Assembly (NCBI RefSeq): GCF_000385215.1
Contig: NZ_ARQK01000058.1
Location: 62,001 to 126,000 of the forward strand
Direction of reading: 5' to 3'
Source: Thioalkalivibrio thiocyanoxidans ARh2
GTDB lineage: Bacteria; Pseudomonadota; Gammaproteobacteria; Ectothiorhodospirales; Ectothiorhodospiraceae
DNA length: 64,000 nucleotides
The position numbers and the translations under genes were made by a program. Positions 1 to 9,045 of this stretch are shown here, in pieces. The notes under the pieces were generated by a model. It was not told the DNA's origin. It was given only the letters and a program-made list of their open reading frames with translations, and did no database searches. Within the stretch, counting starts at the first letter, position 1, and every line of letters begins with the position of its first letter.

Positions 1-1015
1 GCTGGGCGAGCTCCTGGCCAACCAGCTCAAGACACTGGCCGGCCTGGACCCCATGCCAACCCTGAACTCCGCCGAAGGCAGCTTCGCCTGGCGCGGTGAA
101 GACACGGGGCACCTGGATCTTCGTGTCACCACGGTGCCCTGCATCAACGGCGACAAGCTCTCCGTGCGCATCCTGGCCGAGCCGGACGCCTTTCAGGACC
201 TGGGGGACCTGGGCCTGCCGGGGCGCGAGCTCGACGCGATCCGCCAATGGACACAAACGGCCGGCGGTGTGCTGCTGGTCACCGGCCCCACCGGCAGCGG
301 CAAAACGACGACGCTCTACGCCCTGCTGCACGAGATTGGTCAGACGCCGCAGCAAATCATTACCCTCGAGGACCCGGTGGAGTACGCCATCCCCGGGATC
401 AACCAGATCCAGATCAACAGCGAACAGGGGCTCGATTTCGAACAGGGTACCCAGACACTGCTCCGACTCGATCCGGACTACGTGCTCGTGGGCGAGGTCC
501 GCGATGGCGGTTCTGCGCGGGGGGCGATCAACATCGCCACCAGCGGGCGCTCCCTGATGGCCACCCTCCACAGTCGCGATGCGGTCGGTACCGTCGCCTC
601 CCTGCGCAATATGGGCCTGGAGGACTTCGAGATTGCACCGACGCTCGAACTGGTGATCGCGCAGCGCCTCGTCCGACGTCTGTGCCCCCATTGCCACGAA
701 CGCCGGGCACCGGACGACAGGGAGCGACAGTGGCTCGGTATCAGTGGGCGCGAAGCCCCCGAGACGATCTGGACCGCGCGCGGCTGCTCCGCATGCAACA
801 ATCTCGGCTACCATGGCCGAATCGGCATCTTCGAGGTCTGGCACCTGGACGACGATGACGCCGCGGCGATCCTCGATCACCGCGACGACCGCGGACTGCG
901 CCAGCGCCTGTCCGACAAGGGCCGGCGCATGCTCCTCGATGACGGCATGGACAAGGCCGAACAAGGCCTGACGACCTACGACGAACTCTTTCGCGCCGGC
1001 CTGCTGTCCCCGTAG
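1..1015 (+). CDS. GspE/PilB-type secretion or pilus ATPase, C-terminal part
   Basis: The frame is open from base 2, so the gene begins outside the window and only about the last 338 codons are seen. The product is a type II secretion / type IV pilus assembly ATPase, a cytoplasmic hexameric motor. Walker A is GPTGSGKTT, followed by the Asp box (LEDPVEY), a Walker B region ending GEVRD, a His-box-like TLHSRDA, and a zinc-type tetracysteine pattern (CPHC then CSAC) near the C terminus. The usual GEIRDxET is GEVRDGGSA here and the stretch after it is atypical, so this may be a divergent paralogue. No pilus or secretion gene follows within the window. GspE versus PilB cannot be settled without the N-terminal domain. 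Confidence 0.9.
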   Translation, partial: LGELLANQLKTLAGLDPMPTLNSAEGSFAWRGEDTGHLDLRVTTVPCINGDKLSVRILAEPDAFQDLGDLGLPGRELDAIRQWTQTAGGVLLVTGPTGSGKTTTLYALLHEIGQTPQQIITLEDPVEYAIPGINQIQINSEQGLDFEQGTQTLLRLDPDYVLVGEVRDGGSARGAINIATSGRSLMATLHSRDAVGTVASLRNMGLEDFEIAPTLELVIAQRLVRRLCPHCHERRAPDDRERQWLGISGREAPETIWTARGCSACNNLGYHGRIGIFEVWHLDDDDAAAILDHRDDRGLRQRLSDKGRRMLLDDGMDKAEQGLTTYDELFRAGLLSP

Positions 1016-1051
1016 CGGGCCATGCGGCCCATACCCGAATACAGACCCGCC

Positions 1052-2059
1052 ATGACCTCGACAGACACTTTCAGCGCACTGCGGCTGCAGACCGGCTACC
1101 CGCGACCGATCCCCGACGTATGCACCTTGAACCGGAGCGACCTCCCCGCCGGCGAGGTGCTGGTCGCCGTTGAACACTCCGGGCTGAACTACAAGGATGC
1201 GATGATCATCAACGGTCTCGGCCGCCTGGTGCAGGAATACCCCCATGTGCCGGGGATCGACCTGGCCGGCACGGTGCGAGAGTCCACCGATGACCGCTAC
1301 CGGCCGGGGGATCGCGTCCTGCTGACGGGCTGGCATGTCGGCGAGCGCCACTGGGGCGGCTTTGCACAGTACGCCCGCGTCCAGGGCGACTGGCTGACCC
1401 CGATCCCGGACACGCTGGATGCGCGTAGCGCGATGATCGTGGGCACGGCCGGGTTTACCGCCATGCTGGCGGTCGAGGCGCTGGAACAGGGCGGTATCAC
1501 CCCCGAGAGCGGCGAGATCCTGGTCACGGGCGCCTCCGGCGGCGTGGGCAACCTGGCGATCGCACTCCTTGCCGCGTTGGGCTATCGCGTCGCGGCCGCC
1601 ACTGGACGGCCGGAGAACACCGCCCATCTGGAGGCCCTGGGCGCCTGCTCGATCGTGCCCCGAACCGAGCTTGCCGAGCGACCCGACCGCCCGCTGCTGT
1701 CCGAACGCTGGGCGGGCGTGATCGACAGCGTAGGTGGCGATACCCTCGCCCACGCCCTCGCCGAGACGCAGGCGCGCGGCGTGGTGGCGGCCTGCGGGCT
1801 CGCGGGCGGTGCGGAGCTGACCACCACGGTCATCCCGTTTCTGCTGCGCGGCATTCGCCTGCAGGGCATCGACTCGGTTCAATATCCGGCGAACGACCGC
1901 GAACGGGTCTGGCAACGCATCGGCGAACTCCTGTCAGCGCAGACGCTGGAGCGTTGCCTGGCCGAAGAGACCGGTCTGTCCCGGCTTCCACAGCGTGCCG
2001 ACGCGTTGCTGGCCGGCCAGATCCGCGGACGCGTACTGGTCACCCCCGGGAGCCCCTGA
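1052..2059 (+). CDS. Zinc-less MDR oxidoreductase, AcuI/YhdH family (acrylyl-CoA reductase-like)
   Basis: Medium-chain dehydrogenase/reductase of about 335 residues. Family marks are the N-terminal GLNYKDAMI and PGIDLAG segments, HWGGFAQYA, and a Rossmann nucleotide site reading TGASGGVGNLA. The structural and catalytic zinc ligands of alcohol dehydrogenases are absent, as in AcuI/YhdH, which reduces acryloyl-CoA to propanoyl-CoA with NADPH in the cytoplasm. An earlier in-frame ATG at 1022 would add ten residues; 1052 is preferred because the protein then begins just before the conserved strand. It lies about 35 bp after the secretion ATPase, with no obvious functional link. The family is clear, the exact substrate is inferred. 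Confidence 0.85.
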   Translation: MTSTDTFSALRLQTGYPRPIPDVCTLNRSDLPAGEVLVAVEHSGLNYKDAMIINGLGRLVQEYPHVPGIDLAGTVRESTDDRYRPGDRVLLTGWHVGERHWGGFAQYARVQGDWLTPIPDTLDARSAMIVGTAGFTAMLAVEALEQGGITPESGEILVTGASGGVGNLAIALLAALGYRVAAATGRPENTAHLEALGACSIVPRTELAERPDRPLLSERWAGVIDSVGGDTLAHALAETQARGVVAACGLAGGAELTTTVIPFLLRGIRLQGIDSVQYPANDRERVWQRIGELLSAQTLERCLAEETGLSRLPQRADALLAGQIRGRVLVTPGSP

Positions 2060-2068
2060 CGGGGAATG

Positions 2069-3550
2069 TCACACACCCGCATCGGCAGTCGGGCGTCCTT
2101 CCCATTGTCGGCGCAGTTTCGCCACGTTGCCCGCGAAGGCCCGCGCATCATAGCCCGCGGCCCGCATGCGTTCGGCCAGCACCGCGGACTGCGTCCCGCG
2201 AAAGCAGTAAAGCACATACGAGCGGTCACGCGGCAGTCGCTCGAAGCTCGCGGCCAGTTCATCCGCCGGGTGGTTCACCGCGCCTGGAACATGCCAGTCG
2301 CGGTACAGATCCGGCGGCTGACAGTCGATTATCTCCGCCCTGTCGGGAATCCGGTCCACCAGTAGCGACCCCGTACGCTCGGTCGTTGCCGGCACCGCGC
2401 CCAGATCATGCATCCGGGCCTCGGCGACGGCGTGCTCCAGACAAGCGTCACTGAGTGCCGCTTCCAGCCGTTCGATCTGCGCACGCTCGCTTGTGACCAT
2501 CGGCCGCTGGTCCGCGATCGCGCAGAACTCGGGGACCTTTTCGCACAGCTCGAATGTGCCGATGGCCCGGGCACGGTTCATGATCTCGGCCTTGTCGAAT
2601 CCGATCAGCGGTCTCAGTACGGGAAGGCCGGCCACCGCATCGATGGTTTCCAGGTTCGACAGCGTCTGCGAAGAGACCTGACTGAGCGCCTCGCCGGTGA
2701 CCAGCGCCTCCGCGCCCCGCTTGCGCGCGATCGGCTCGGCCGCCCGATACATCAGCCGTTTCAGCACGATCTGCCAGGCATCGCCGGGCACCTTCGCCCG
2801 CAGATCCTCGACCACGCCGGAAAAGTCGACGCTGAACATCCTGGGCCGGATGCCGGCGCCCCAGTCGCTGACCAGGCGGCGACAGACTGCGAGCACCATC
2901 TCCTCGTGCACGGAACCACCGAGGTTGCAGAAGACGAAGTCCACGGCTGTCCCGCGGCGCATGATGTACCAGGCGGCGACCGCGGAATCGAACCCGCCCG
3001 AAATCAGCACCATGGCGCGCCCCTGCACACCCAGTGGCAATCCCCCTCCCCCCTGCTCGCGTCTGGAATAGATCCAGGCCTGCTCGCGATCCAGATCGAT
3101 GCGGACGACCACTTCCGGGTTGTCCAGGTCGACGCTGCCAGGCCCGTCCAGCACCGCGCCTACCCGCCGCTCGACCTCGGTCGCCGAGAGATCCTTGCGG
3201 CCATGCCGCTTGCAGCGAACGGCATACCGGCGCCCGCGCACCGCCTCCGTGAAATGCGCGCCCACGACCTCGCAAAGGCGTTCCACCGAGACCTCCTTGA
3301 GCACCACCTCGACCGGCGAAAAGGTACTGACCCCGAAGGCCTTGCGCAGGACCGATTGTGCCGCCTCCGGCTTCGGTGTATAGAGCACCAGCCGGCCCTG
3401 CTGGGTGCGCAGCTCATGCGGGATGCCGGTCAGCCCCCGCTTGAGGTTCCGCCGCAGGACCCGCGTGAAGTGCCTCCGGGTGCTGGGCGACTTCAGGTGA
3501 ATCTCCGGGGCCAGGCGTACGATGATCGGGGTGGCGGCGACGTCAGTCAT
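2069..3550 (-). CDS. thiI: tRNA sulfurtransferase ThiI with C-terminal rhodanese domain
   Basis: ThiI makes 4-thiouridine at position 8 of tRNA and, in bacteria with the rhodanese tail, supplies sulfur for the thiamine thiazole. Domains in order: NFLD/THUMP (about 1-165), the PP-loop adenylation motif SGGFDSAVAAW (about 184-194), a conserved Cys in EFCAIADQRP that forms the disulfide in the reaction cycle, and a rhodanese domain from about 385 whose active-site loop is CFRGTQS. Both catalytic cysteines are present. At 493 residues it is the length of the long enterobacterial form. Its start overlaps the end of the upstream DUF523 gene by 8 bp, so the pair is probably translationally coupled. 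Confidence 0.95.
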   Translation of the reverse strand: MTDVAATPIIVRLAPEIHLKSPSTRRHFTRVLRRNLKRGLTGIPHELRTQQGRLVLYTPKPEAAQSVLRKAFGVSTFSPVEVVLKEVSVERLCEVVGAHFTEAVRGRRYAVRCKRHGRKDLSATEVERRVGAVLDGPGSVDLDNPEVVVRIDLDREQAWIYSRREQGGGGLPLGVQGRAMVLISGGFDSAVAAWYIMRRGTAVDFVFCNLGGSVHEEMVLAVCRRLVSDWGAGIRPRMFSVDFSGVVEDLRAKVPGDAWQIVLKRLMYRAAEPIARKRGAEALVTGEALSQVSSQTLSNLETIDAVAGLPVLRPLIGFDKAEIMNRARAIGTFELCEKVPEFCAIADQRPMVTSERAQIERLEAALSDACLEHAVAEARMHDLGAVPATTERTGSLLVDRIPDRAEIIDCQPPDLYRDWHVPGAVNHPADELAASFERLPRDRSYVLYCFRGTQSAVLAERMRAAGYDARAFAGNVAKLRRQWEGRPTADAGV

Positions 3551-4481
3551 GAGTCTCTTCGGTCAGGAGTTCCTGGGGAAACGGGGTCAGGATGCTTTGC
3601 TCGCGCACCCACTGGATATCCAGCTCTTCTGCCAGGGCACGGATTTGCGCGTAGACATGCGGTCGCGGGCACTCGTCCCGGCGACAGGCGTCGATCGCAC
3701 GATGCAGGTCCGCGAGGCGGGAGCGGTCGAGGTGATCGCGAAAGTGCCCCGCCAAATGCTGTAGCACGTTCACATGCTGGCCGACCGAAGCGGGCTTGGC
3801 CAGCACCCGCATAAACCGCTGCGTGTATCCCCGCGTGACCTCGTCACGAGGTCGCGCGGATGCCTGTGCGACCAGGCGCCCCAGCTGGTCATAGCCGACA
3901 CGGTCATGGGCAAGCAGAAGCATCTTCTCGCGCGTATGGAAACGCACCAGGTCTTGCGGGGTCCAGCGCGCGGCGAACAACCCTCGGATCCGCGCATGGG
4001 CAAAAACGCGCTCGAGAAAGGCCTCGCGGGTATCCCGACCGACGAGCCCGGCCTCCTCGATCACGGGAAGATCGGGTAGCGCATCGGTCAGTGCGGCGGC
4101 GAACAAGCCCCCAGAGGGCTCGGCCTCGTTCGCCACACGAACCTGCAGCCCGCAACTGGGCGATCGTGCCTTGAATACATAGCCATCCAGGCCGGCATCC
4201 GCGAGGGCCGGCACGCGCGCTTGAACAAAGCCCTGCACGGGCCCCGTGCAGTCCCCACCCGACTCGTTCCCGCGCAGCGCCAGGCGTGCCCCTTCCCGCG
4301 CCAGGTGCATCGGCTCGCGCGGCGTGCCCAGCACCGCCTCCGGACAAACGGGTACCCACGCGACATGGCGTGCCAGGCGGTCGACCAGAAAGGCATCCCG
4401 CCGGTGACCACCGTCATAGCGCACCGGCTCGCCCAGCAGGCACTGCGACACGCCCAGGTTGGGGGTTGCTTGCGGATTCAT
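3543..4481 (-). CDS. DUF523 and DUF1722 (YbgA-like) two-domain protein
   Basis: The N-terminal half (about 1-150) has the DUF523 pattern: VSQCLLGEPVRYDGGH at the start, CPEAVLG, then KARSPSCG, giving several cysteines suited to a metal site. The C-terminal half (about 180-300) matches the YbgA-like DUF1722 family (FHTREKMLLLAHD). The fusion is common in Gammaproteobacteria and its biochemistry is not established. I start at the ATG at 4481, where the conserved region begins; an earlier ATG at 4526 would add 15 residues with no family match. No clear ribosome binding site is visible for either. It overlaps thiI by 8 bp and probably shares its mRNA. Confidence 0.85.
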   Translation of the reverse strand: MNPQATPNLGVSQCLLGEPVRYDGGHRRDAFLVDRLARHVAWVPVCPEAVLGTPREPMHLAREGARLALRGNESGGDCTGPVQGFVQARVPALADAGLDGYVFKARSPSCGLQVRVANEAEPSGGLFAAALTDALPDLPVIEEAGLVGRDTREAFLERVFAHARIRGLFAARWTPQDLVRFHTREKMLLLAHDRVGYDQLGRLVAQASARPRDEVTRGYTQRFMRVLAKPASVGQHVNVLQHLAGHFRDHLDRSRLADLHRAIDACRRDECPRPHVYAQIRALAEELDIQWVREQSILTPFPQELLTEETHD

Positions 4482-4578
4482 CTGTGATGCGGATCGGTAT
4501 GCAGGGGATTCAGGGTAGCAAGCCACGCCAAGCCAGACCGACCGCTATACTGCGGACAGTACCTGCCGGAGCATCCAC

Positions 4579-5568
4579 GTGTTCGCGATCAAGCCCCTCC
4601 AGCGCCAAACCTCGACGGCCCGTCCCGGGGCGGGGCTGCTGATCGCCGTGCTCCTGGCATTCCTGGCGATGCCCGCGACCGGCGACGATGCGGAACCGGC
4701 CACCGATCGGGGCCCGACGATTGGCCTGGCCCTGGGCTCCGGTGGCGCGGGTGGTCTGGCGCACATCGCGATACTGCAGGCCTTCGACGACCTCGGTCTG
4801 CAGCCGGACCATATCGCAGGCACCAGCATCGGCGCGATAATCGGCGGCCTGTATGCCGCCGGGCTCAGCGCGGAGGAAATCCTCGACATCTTCGACGATT
4901 TCGCCGGCTCGGAGATGGACGCCCTGTCCCGCCTGGCGCGTTCGGATCTCGAACTGTTCGAGCTGATACCCCTGCGCCTGGGCCGCAACGCCCTGCTGGA
5001 CGCGGATACCTTTCTGCGGTTTCTGGCCGAGCACACCCCTGCCCGCAGCTTCGACGAGCTGCGCATCCCGCTGACCGTGGTAGCAACCGACTACTGGACC
5101 AGCCAGACGGTCGCCCTCCAGGAGGGCGAGCTCTTTCCGGCGATCGCGGCAAGCATGGCGGTCCCTGGTCTGTTCGAACCCGTGCCTGCCGATGACGGAC
5201 GCCTGCTGATCGACGGCGGAGCCTCCAATCCGCTGCCCTACGACCTGCTGCAGGACAAGGCAGACATCGTCATCGCCGTCGACGTATCGGGTGCCTGGAA
5301 TGCCAGCGACCGGCCGCAGCCCGGACTCACCGATCTGCTGTTCAAGACCTTCAGCGTCATGCAGAAGTCGCTGATCCGGGAGATGATCAAACGTGAACGT
5401 CCGGATCTCTACCTGACACCGGACACGGGAGGCGCACAACTATTACATTTCAACCGAATACACCTGATTCTGGATGCGGCCCAGCCAAGCGCCGACGAGC
5501 TGCGCCACTACCTGAAGGACCGGCGACCGGACCATTCCGGCACGAGTGAACAAGGGGCGAGTCGGTGA
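4579..5568 (+). CDS. Exported patatin-like phospholipase (RssA/NTE type)
   Basis: Serine lipid acyl hydrolase with the Ser-Asp dyad of patatins. The oxyanion-hole glycines (GSGGAGGLAH, about residue 53), the nucleophile motif GTSIGA (Ser about 83) and the DGGASNPLP Asp motif are all present. A hydrophobic stretch at about 18-36 ending AMPATG looks like a Sec signal, so the enzyme is probably periplasmic. It starts at GTG after a CGGAGC element. The last four bases (GTGA) overlap the start of the following pentapeptide-repeat gene, so the two are co-translated. It is divergent from the DUF523/thiI pair with 97 bp between. The true lipid substrate is unknown. Confidence 0.88.
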   Translation: MFAIKPLQRQTSTARPGAGLLIAVLLAFLAMPATGDDAEPATDRGPTIGLALGSGGAGGLAHIAILQAFDDLGLQPDHIAGTSIGAIIGGLYAAGLSAEEILDIFDDFAGSEMDALSRLARSDLELFELIPLRLGRNALLDADTFLRFLAEHTPARSFDELRIPLTVVATDYWTSQTVALQEGELFPAIAASMAVPGLFEPVPADDGRLLIDGGASNPLPYDLLQDKADIVIAVDVSGAWNASDRPQPGLTDLLFKTFSVMQKSLIREMIKRERPDLYLTPDTGGAQLLHFNRIHLILDAAQPSADELRHYLKDRRPDHSGTSEQGASR

Positions 5569-6548
5569 CCACACGACCGTCCGATCCATCCGACTCGACC
5601 GACGAGGTGGTGGCCCCATCGCCCTCCTCGTCGGAGGCCGTACGTCATGAGCGCTGGTTCCTGCGGCGGCCGGACGGAGTCTGCGGGCCCTACCCCGCGC
5701 GCCAGATCGGGCGTTTCCTGATCCTGGGGCGCCTGACCGAACAGGACGAGGTCAGCCAGGACCGACAGTTCTGGGTTCGCATCGCCGAGCGCCCTCACCT
5801 GATCCCTGAGGAGGTCCGCCTGGCCGACACCCCCGGAGGCCGGGAACGTCTGGAACGCGCCCGGCTGCGCGAGGACGAACGCCTGCGGGAACGCCGTTCC
5901 CGAGCCTCGGAACCGATCTACCGCGAACAGCGCAAGGGGGACCGCCGCTGTCCCGAGAATCTGGAGACCTTGAGCCATCGCCAGCTATGGGCGGATCTCC
6001 TCGATCGCACGCCCTTTCCGTGGCGCCGATGGGTGCAGGGCCCGCGTCCCTGGGCCATATCCGGGGTTGCGCTGTTTCTGGTCGCCGGCCTGCTCGCCTG
6101 GTTCGCGCTGCATCAGGAGGCCACACCCACACCGGATTGCGATGCGCCCCCCGGCCCCTCGGTGAACTGGAACTACTGCAACAAGGCCGGGGCCGCGCTG
6201 CGAGGGGCCGACCTGACCGGGGCCAGCCTGTATGACGCCCGCCTGAGCAACGCGCGGCTGGAGCGCGCGCAACTCATGGATGCCGATCTGCGCTACACAG
6301 ACCTCGACGGGGCCCGCCTGGAAGGCGCTGATCTCTCGGACGCGCTGCTGACCGGCGCGAACCTGCGCGGAGCTCGACTCCGCGGCGCCCGGCTCATGGG
6401 CGCGGACCTGCGCCACGCCGACCTCACCGGTGCAGACGTGGCCGGGGTACAACTCGAGGGGGTCCGTCTGGACCGCGCCATCTGGATCGACGGGCGCATC
6501 TGTGCAGCCGACTCCATCGGCCATTGCGCCTCCAGCACGGCCGACTGA
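5565..6548 (+). CDS. Membrane-anchored pentapeptide-repeat protein with N-terminal GYF-like segment
   Basis: Residues about 30-85 (WFLRRPDGVCGPYPARQIG...) resemble the GYF_2-like domains seen in bacterial membrane proteins. A basic, charged linker follows, then one membrane span at about 163-184. About 100 residues of A(D/N)LxG-type pentapeptide repeats (about 209-305) form the C-terminal domain, a right-handed beta helix that by topology lies in the periplasm. It starts at GTG inside the stop of the patatin gene, so the two are made together. The repeat fold is certain from the pattern; the binding partner is not known. Two cysteines flank the repeat domain on each side and could form disulfides. 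Confidence 0.8.
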   Translation: MTTRPSDPSDSTDEVVAPSPSSSEAVRHERWFLRRPDGVCGPYPARQIGRFLILGRLTEQDEVSQDRQFWVRIAERPHLIPEEVRLADTPGGRERLERARLREDERLRERRSRASEPIYREQRKGDRRCPENLETLSHRQLWADLLDRTPFPWRRWVQGPRPWAISGVALFLVAGLLAWFALHQEATPTPDCDAPPGPSVNWNYCNKAGAALRGADLTGASLYDARLSNARLERAQLMDADLRYTDLDGARLEGADLSDALLTGANLRGARLRGARLMGADLRHADLTGADVAGVQLEGVRLDRAIWIDGRICAADSIGHCASSTAD

Positions 6549-6751
6549 ACCCGCCAATCCATAGTTTGATCGCAGTCCGGTTCCTGGCTCCCCCCAGGTG
6601 AAGCTGTTCGCACCTTTCCTGCGGCACCCTTTCGTTCGCCTGGCAGCGCACGCTAGACGTGTACACGCAGACCGGCACAAGCCGATGCCCGGCCGGTCGG
6701 TCATGACGCACGGAAGTAACGTTCACGAATCCGAAGCAGGAGGTTGTACTG

Positions 6752-7165
6752 ATGTTTAGCTATCGCAAGACTGCAATTGCCTTTGCCCTCGCCTCGATGT
6801 TTGCGCTGGGTGGTCTCGCCACCGCACAGGCGCAAAACCTGGGCGCAGCCGCCGAAGGTGCCGCCGAGACCGGTGCCGAAGCCAGTGGCGGTGCCGCCGG
6901 CGGTTCCGAAATGGGTGGCGAAGCCAGCGGCGGGACGGCCGGTGGCGCGGCGGCCGAAGGCCAGGCCCCGGGTGCCGAAGGCGGTGCTGGCGCAAGCGGC
7001 GATGCCGGAGCCAGCGGTGATGTCCGTCAGGACGACGATGCCCGTGGCGGCGCTGGCGCCGACGCAGGTGCCGGCGCTGGCGCTGGCGGTGAAGCCGGTG
7101 GTAGCGGTGCCGAAGCCGGTGCCGAAGGCGAAGGCGAGGCCGAGGGCTCCGTCGAGGTTGACTAA
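6752..7165 (+). CDS. Small exported Gly/Ala/Glu-rich low-complexity protein
   Basis: A strong ribosome binding site (AGGAGG, 7 bases before the ATG) and a textbook Sec signal peptide (residues 1-28, ending AQA-Q) support a real gene. The mature 110 residues are almost wholly Gly, Ala and Glu/Asp, in loose repeats such as GGAAGG and AGAGAG with no aromatic, cysteine or basic cluster, and the protein ends in an acidic tail. I recognise no family. It would be acidic and disordered, as is common for secreted or periplasmic proteins of haloalkaliphiles. The stop overlaps the stop of the convergent gene by three bases. Confidence 0.7.
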   Translation: MFSYRKTAIAFALASMFALGGLATAQAQNLGAAAEGAAETGAEASGGAAGGSEMGGEASGGTAGGAAAEGQAPGAEGGAGASGDAGASGDVRQDDDARGGAGADAGAGAGAGGEAGGSGAEAGAEGEGEAEGSVEVD

Positions 7166-7356
7166 CCTAGTTCCGGCCGGGTGGCCTGTGCCGCCCGGTC
7201 CGGTTTCTCGGACTCCGGATCGATCCCCATCTCTGCGGCAACACCCCACCAGTAAGGCTCCGCCTCGCACGAACAGCAGTCACACGCCACCGATACCCCA
7301 TCATGCTGGCTCAGCGACTGCGGCGACTTCTCCTGAAGCTCCCGCCTGGTATCCAT
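7162..7356 (-). CDS. Small Cys-cluster protein of unknown function
   Basis: A 64-residue ORF beginning MDTRRELQEKSPQSL, preceded by GGGAG seven bases before the ATG. Its middle carries a tight cysteine cluster (ACDCCSCEAEPYWWG) that could bind a metal or iron-sulfur cluster. The tail is acidic and hydrophilic, with no signal or membrane segment. A longer reading from 7416 exists but lacks a ribosome binding site. I recognise no family; the Cys/Trp-rich centre is unlikely to arise by chance in a shadow frame of this composition, but the call remains tentative. Confidence 0.5.
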   Translation of the reverse strand: MDTRRELQEKSPQSLSQHDGVSVACDCCSCEAEPYWWGVAAEMGIDPESEKPDRAAQATRPELG

Positions 7357-7476
7357 CGTCTCACTCCCGATGTGCAGCAGAACTATACGTTCGGACCAGA
7401 ATGCATGGGGCCGCAATAACCCCGTGCTACACTCCTGAAATCTTCCCTATCGGATCCCTTCGGAGGGCTGCCCGCG

Positions 7477-9045
7477 ATGGCCTCCCGGCGCGACAAAGTG
7501 CTGTTTGCCGTCTTCGGCGTAACGGTCCTGGGCTTGCTGTTCCCGCTGTTTTTGCTGGGCTGGTACCTGTGGCAGGGGTCAGTGGTCGCCGAGGAACAGC
7601 GCCTGGATGAACTGGCGCAGCGCCTTGGCAAGCAGACCGAATGGGCCATCATCGACGCACGCGACCTTCTGGACGAATTGAATGCGCTCGACGCAACGCC
7701 CTGCTCCACGGAACACCTGAACAAACTCCAGGACGCTGCGATGTCGCGACCCTATATTCGCGCCGTCGGCTACTGGCGGGCCGTCGAGCGCGTGTGTGGC
7801 GCCGGCTTCGTGCAGGGCGACGCCCTGACGCCACCCAAGGCCAGCCGGATCTACGACAGTGGTCTGGTCGCATGGTGGCCGAGCCCCAGCACGGCCGTGG
7901 GCGGCGTGGAGCTGTTCCTGATGCGCTATGGTCAGCACGATATCGCGATCGACCCCCGCTTGCTGGTCACGCCAGGCTTGCTGGAGGACCAGAAAGTGGG
8001 GCTGTGGGTCGAATCCATGCCCATGGTCACGCATCCCTCCGCGGCGATCCTGCCCGATCTCCACTCCTTCGAACCTGGCCTGACCGTAGACCGTGACGCA
8101 CAGCGGATGGTGAGTCGCTCGTCACTGGGCACGATCTTTCCAATTGACATCATCGCCGTGCAACCGATGGCGCAGTTCTGGCAACGCTATCTCCCGACAC
8201 TGGCTGGTGCCGGGGCCTTGGGGCTGCTGCTGATCGGTATGTGGCTGTTCCTGATTCTGCGCTATTTCCGCCACCATCTGAGCCTGGCTTCGGAACTGCG
8301 CGAGGCCATCGCGCATGACCAGTTGCAGGTGGTCTTCCAGCCCATCGTTGATCTGGAAACGGGCACCTGTCAGGGTGCCGAGGCCCTGGCGCGCTGGCGC
8401 CGGGAGAACCAGGAGACCATCGGCCCGGATGTCTTCGTGCCACTGGCCGAGGACACGGGACAGGGCACGAACCTGACGCTCGCCGTCCTGCGCTGCGTTC
8501 TCCGTGAACTGGGACCGCAACTCCGTGCCCGCCCGGATTGCCCGATCAATCTGAACATCACCGGCCAGGACCTCGCCTCCACCCACTTCAGCGAGGCGCT
8601 GGAGCGCGAGCTGGAGAAAGCCAGGGTCCCGGCCCGCGCCATCAAGCTCGAGATCACAGAGCGCTCGCTGCTCAACACGGATGACGTTCGCGCACGCATC
8701 ACGGCCCTTCGCGCGCGCGGCCACCGTATCGCCATTGACGACTTTGGTACCGGCTACTCCAGCCTGGCGTATCTCGAGAGCTTCGAACTGGATACACTCA
8801 AGATCGACAAGACGTTCGCCGACGCCATCGGCCATGAAGCGGTGACCAGTAACATCATCAGCCATATCATCATCATGGCGCGCTCGCTGAAACTGGATGT
8901 CGTGGCCGAAGGCATCGAGTCCCGACATCAGGTGGAATGGCTGCGCCAGCAAGGGGTCAGGTTTGGGCAGGGGTACCATTTCAGTCGCCCGATCACTGGG
9001 CCCGCGTTTCGCGACTGGTGCCATGACTCCGAGGAATCGAAGTGA
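7477..9045 (+). CDS. Membrane c-di-GMP phosphodiesterase, CSS-like sensor plus EAL domain
   Basis: Two membrane spans (about 9-31 and 241-262) frame a periplasmic domain of about 210 residues that carries Cys76 in a PCST motif and Cys107, resembling the redox-sensing CSS domain of PdeC-type enzymes; the motif is CST rather than CSS. The EAL domain (about 272-515) keeps the catalytic set: EALARW, the NLN metal ligand, EITER, DDFGTGYSSL and KIDK. It should therefore hydrolyse c-di-GMP to pGpG. A GGAGGG sits before the ATG. Its stop overlaps the GTG start of the OmpA-like lipoprotein (GTGA), suggesting the two proteins act together. Confidence 0.9.
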   Translation: MASRRDKVLFAVFGVTVLGLLFPLFLLGWYLWQGSVVAEEQRLDELAQRLGKQTEWAIIDARDLLDELNALDATPCSTEHLNKLQDAAMSRPYIRAVGYWRAVERVCGAGFVQGDALTPPKASRIYDSGLVAWWPSPSTAVGGVELFLMRYGQHDIAIDPRLLVTPGLLEDQKVGLWVESMPMVTHPSAAILPDLHSFEPGLTVDRDAQRMVSRSSLGTIFPIDIIAVQPMAQFWQRYLPTLAGAGALGLLLIGMWLFLILRYFRHHLSLASELREAIAHDQLQVVFQPIVDLETGTCQGAEALARWRRENQETIGPDVFVPLAEDTGQGTNLTLAVLRCVLRELGPQLRARPDCPINLNITGQDLASTHFSEALERELEKARVPARAIKLEITERSLLNTDDVRARITALRARGHRIAIDDFGTGYSSLAYLESFELDTLKIDKTFADAIGHEAVTSNIISHIIIMARSLKLDVVAEGIESRHQVEWLRQQGVRFGQGYHFSRPITGPAFRDWCHDSEESK

